This document shows, piece by piece, positions 62,319 to 64,000 of a stretch of DNA of 64,000 nucleotides; within the stretch, counting starts at the first letter, position 1; each line of letters begins with the position of its first letter. The DNA comes from Peristeroidobacter agariperforans. GTDB taxonomy: Bacteria; Pseudomonadota; Gammaproteobacteria; Steroidobacterales; Steroidobacteraceae. Position numbers and translations under genes: made by a program. The notes under the pieces were generated by a model. The model made no database searches. It was not told where the DNA came from and was given only the letters and a program-made list of their open reading frames with translations. The stretch is from assembly GCF_004138335.1 (NCBI RefSeq), contig NZ_RYFW01000007.1, forward strand, positions 1-64,000. Reading direction: 5' to 3'.

Positions 62319-63971
62319 ATGAAAATTCGTAAGCAGATTCTGGCGGGTGCGATCGCCAGCAGCATGGTCGGACTGGCGGCGTGTGGCGGCGGCAGCAAAG
62401 GCACACAGGACGTCGGCAGCAATCCGAGCGGCAACGGCGGTGCAAGCAGCCGAGTGTTTCATGCCCGTGCGATCGACGGCTATCTGGCCGGCGCGACCGT
62501 GTTCGTCGATCAGAACGCGAACGCCAAGCTCGACGCCTTCGAGCCGCGTGCGCTGACGGACAGCGACGGCTACTTCTCGTACAACCATCGCACCAGCACC
62601 GACTATTGCGCTGCTGGCGGCTTGAATAAGTACTGTCTGCGCGGCACGATCGCTGCGGACGCCGAAGTGGTGATTCGCGTCACCGGCGGCTACGACACGG
62701 TCACCCAGCTGCCGTTCGAGGGCATGCTCAGCCTGCGCTCGAGCGATCTGGACCGCGACGATTTGCGATTGGTGACGCCGCAGACCAGCATGGTCGCGGA
62801 CGCCGGCAATACCGCACAGGCCAAGTTCGAGGCGCTCCTCAAGGCAGGCATCCTGGATTCCGCGGGTTTCGATAGCGATCCGTTTGGGAACATCGAACAC
62901 ATCACCCGCGCGCAGATGACGGCGATCATTTCGCAGATGATCGGCACAGCTGCCGATCTGACGCTGCCGCCTGCGACTTTCGAGGACATCGAAGGCAGCA
63001 TCTGGGCCAACAGCTACATCGCGATGTCGGCGCAGCTCATCGAGGGTATCGACACCGGCTCGGGAATTTTCGAGCCCACGTTCGGCTCCACCGACCAGCT
63101 GGCAGAGCTGGCGCGTAAATCGATCTTCGCGGCGGCGAATCCTGGCCAGATCATGCCGGGCAGCTACCAGCTCCCGAATGAAAGCGCAATCCAGTCGCTG
63201 TTACAGAGCACGGCGGATATCGTCGCGTTGAGCGAGGAGATGCTCGCCGCGTTGAACGGCTCGGCGACGCAGGAAGAAGTGATGGCCATGCTGCGACTGC
63301 AGCGGATCGCTGCCGAGCGTGCATTGAACAATCCGAACGATCCCGAGCTGGACGATCTGTACGATTGGGCTCGCTCGCAGATCACGGCGGGTGAATTCGG
63401 CGTGGACCTCAAGGGACTGGGCGGCAGCGACATCGACGTTGGCCTGCTGGTCGACCCGCAGTTCAATTTCGATCCGAACTCCACAACGATCAGCGCGAGC
63501 GCGACCATTCCGGCAGAAGCCGCGACCGCATTCGCAGCGCTCGTCAATACTGCGTTCTCGGTCACCATCGACAAGCCGGATGAGCAGGGCGATGCGCTGT
63601 TGTTCGTCACCGGCGCCAACGGCGCGCGCTCGGGCGATATCAAAGTCTGCGTCCGCTACAGCGGCGACGACGGCGATTTCGATACGACGAGCAGCACCGA
63701 TCCGAACGGAGCGCTGCTGGTCGGCGGTCACTGGAGCCTGCTGGACGATCACACCTTGACGCTGAGCCTCGATATCGCCGGCGGCGCGCGCTCGATGCTG
63801 CTCAAGGCGGTTGGCACCAACGCCACCGGCCTCGACTATCGCTTCGACTTCGGCGACGACCTGGAGAACTGGAGCGGCCTCGCGCCGGCGGGCTTCGCTG
63901 CGGGCTCGGTGCCGACCAGCGATGCGACCTGCAAAGCCTCGTTGGTCGAGCGTTTCGGCCCGATGATCTGA
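62319..63971 (+). CDS. Large hypothetical lipoprotein
   Basis: A 550-residue predicted lipoprotein with lipobox LAAC at Cys22, followed by a Gly/Ser-rich linker. Residues 45-90 (VFHARAIDGYLAGATVFVDQNANAKLDAFEP, then DSDGYFSY) look like an SdrD-type/carboxypeptidase regulatory-like beta module of the kind seen in surface lipoproteins. The middle part (about 150-360) is mainly helical and rich in Asn, Glu and Ser. The C-terminal third is beta-rich and contains paired Cys near 447 and 540. There is no catalytic motif. It is likely surface or periplasmic and paired with the preceding outer-membrane protein. Confidence 0.75.
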   Translation: MKIRKQILAGAIASSMVGLAACGGGSKGTQDVGSNPSGNGGASSRVFHARAIDGYLAGATVFVDQNANAKLDAFEPRALTDSDGYFSYNHRTSTDYCAAGGLNKYCLRGTIAADAEVVIRVTGGYDTVTQLPFEGMLSLRSSDLDRDDLRLVTPQTSMVADAGNTAQAKFEALLKAGILDSAGFDSDPFGNIEHITRAQMTAIISQMIGTAADLTLPPATFEDIEGSIWANSYIAMSAQLIEGIDTGSGIFEPTFGSTDQLAELARKSIFAAANPGQIMPGSYQLPNESAIQSLLQSTADIVALSEEMLAALNGSATQEEVMAMLRLQRIAAERALNNPNDPELDDLYDWARSQITAGEFGVDLKGLGGSDIDVGLLVDPQFNFDPNSTTISASATIPAEAATAFAALVNTAFSVTIDKPDEQGDALLFVTGANGARSGDIKVCVRYSGDDGDFDTTSSTDPNGALLVGGHWSLLDDHTLTLSLDIAGGARSMLLKAVGTNATGLDYRFDFGDDLENWSGLAPAGFAAGSVPTSDATCKASLVERFGPMI

Positions 63972-63991
63972 GCGACTCGAAGGCAGGACTC

Positions 63992-64000
63992 GTGAGCAGT
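63992..64000 (+). CDS. Possible start of a further gene (cut by the window)
   Basis: A GTG at 63992 lies 20 bp after the lipoprotein stop and is preceded by GGCAGGA at suitable spacing. Only three codons are inside the window, so this is a suggestion that the operon continues. Confidence 0.3.

Overview
This is a high-GC chromosomal segment from a gammaproteobacterium. Gene order (fur-recN-nadK-hrcA-grpE-dnaK-dnaJ-dapB-carAB-greA-yhbY/rlmE-ftsH-folP-glmM-tpiA-secG-tRNA-Leu-nuoA to nuoN) is the classic gamma arrangement. The nuo operon placed directly after secG and tRNA-Leu points to the Xanthomonadales / Nevskiales / Steroidobacter side of the class. The lineage is inferred from gene order and protein style, not from a search.

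Region 1 (1-3843) is accessory DNA at the 3' end of ssrA (tmRNA). It holds what looks like the outer end of an IS21-type element, an orphan antitoxin-like gene, a C4-like structured RNA with its own terminator, a RES/Xre toxin-antitoxin pair with a helically phased operator-like array, and a P4-type tyrosine integrase reading away from ssrA. The far end of the island is not in the window.

Region 2 (3844-43760) is core housekeeping DNA: trans-translation (ssrA, smpB), ratA/rnfH, bamE, fur, recN, nadK, the heat-shock cluster hrcA-grpE-dnaK-dnaJ, lysine and carbamoyl-phosphate synthesis, transcript cleavage (greA), rRNA and ribosome maturation (yhbY, rlmE), ftsH, folate and cell-wall precursors (folP, glmM), tpiA, secG, tRNA-Leu(GAG), and a complete 14-gene NADH dehydrogenase I operon. 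The nuo operon is interrupted between nuoI and nuoJ by a large inverted repeat built of heptamers. The block ends with an initiator tRNA-fMet on the opposite strand.

Region 3 (43761-64000) is variable. It contains a tyrosine-phosphatase-like gene followed by a frameshifted nucleotidyltransferase gene. Next is a MacB-type ABC exporter operon (HlyD adaptor, ATPase, FtsX permease, DUF1963-like protein) divergent from a RegA-type response regulator and histidine kinase. Then come a phospholipase D-family lipoprotein-like enzyme and a DUF3313 lipoprotein. An ECF sigma/FecR/STN-TonB receptor operon ends in a membrane-anchored serine hydrolase of the class C beta-lactamase family. Last are an outer-membrane TraF-like protein and a large lipoprotein.

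The observations most worth following are: the nuoI-nuoJ heptamer inverted repeat, which occupies the nuoJ ribosome-binding site; the 11-bp phased triple repeat in front of the RES/Xre pair; two copies of one 19-bp palindrome flanking the C4-like RNA; the phosphatase-nucleotidyltransferase pair broken by a single extra T; and the exporter and receptor operons with unusual terminal genes.
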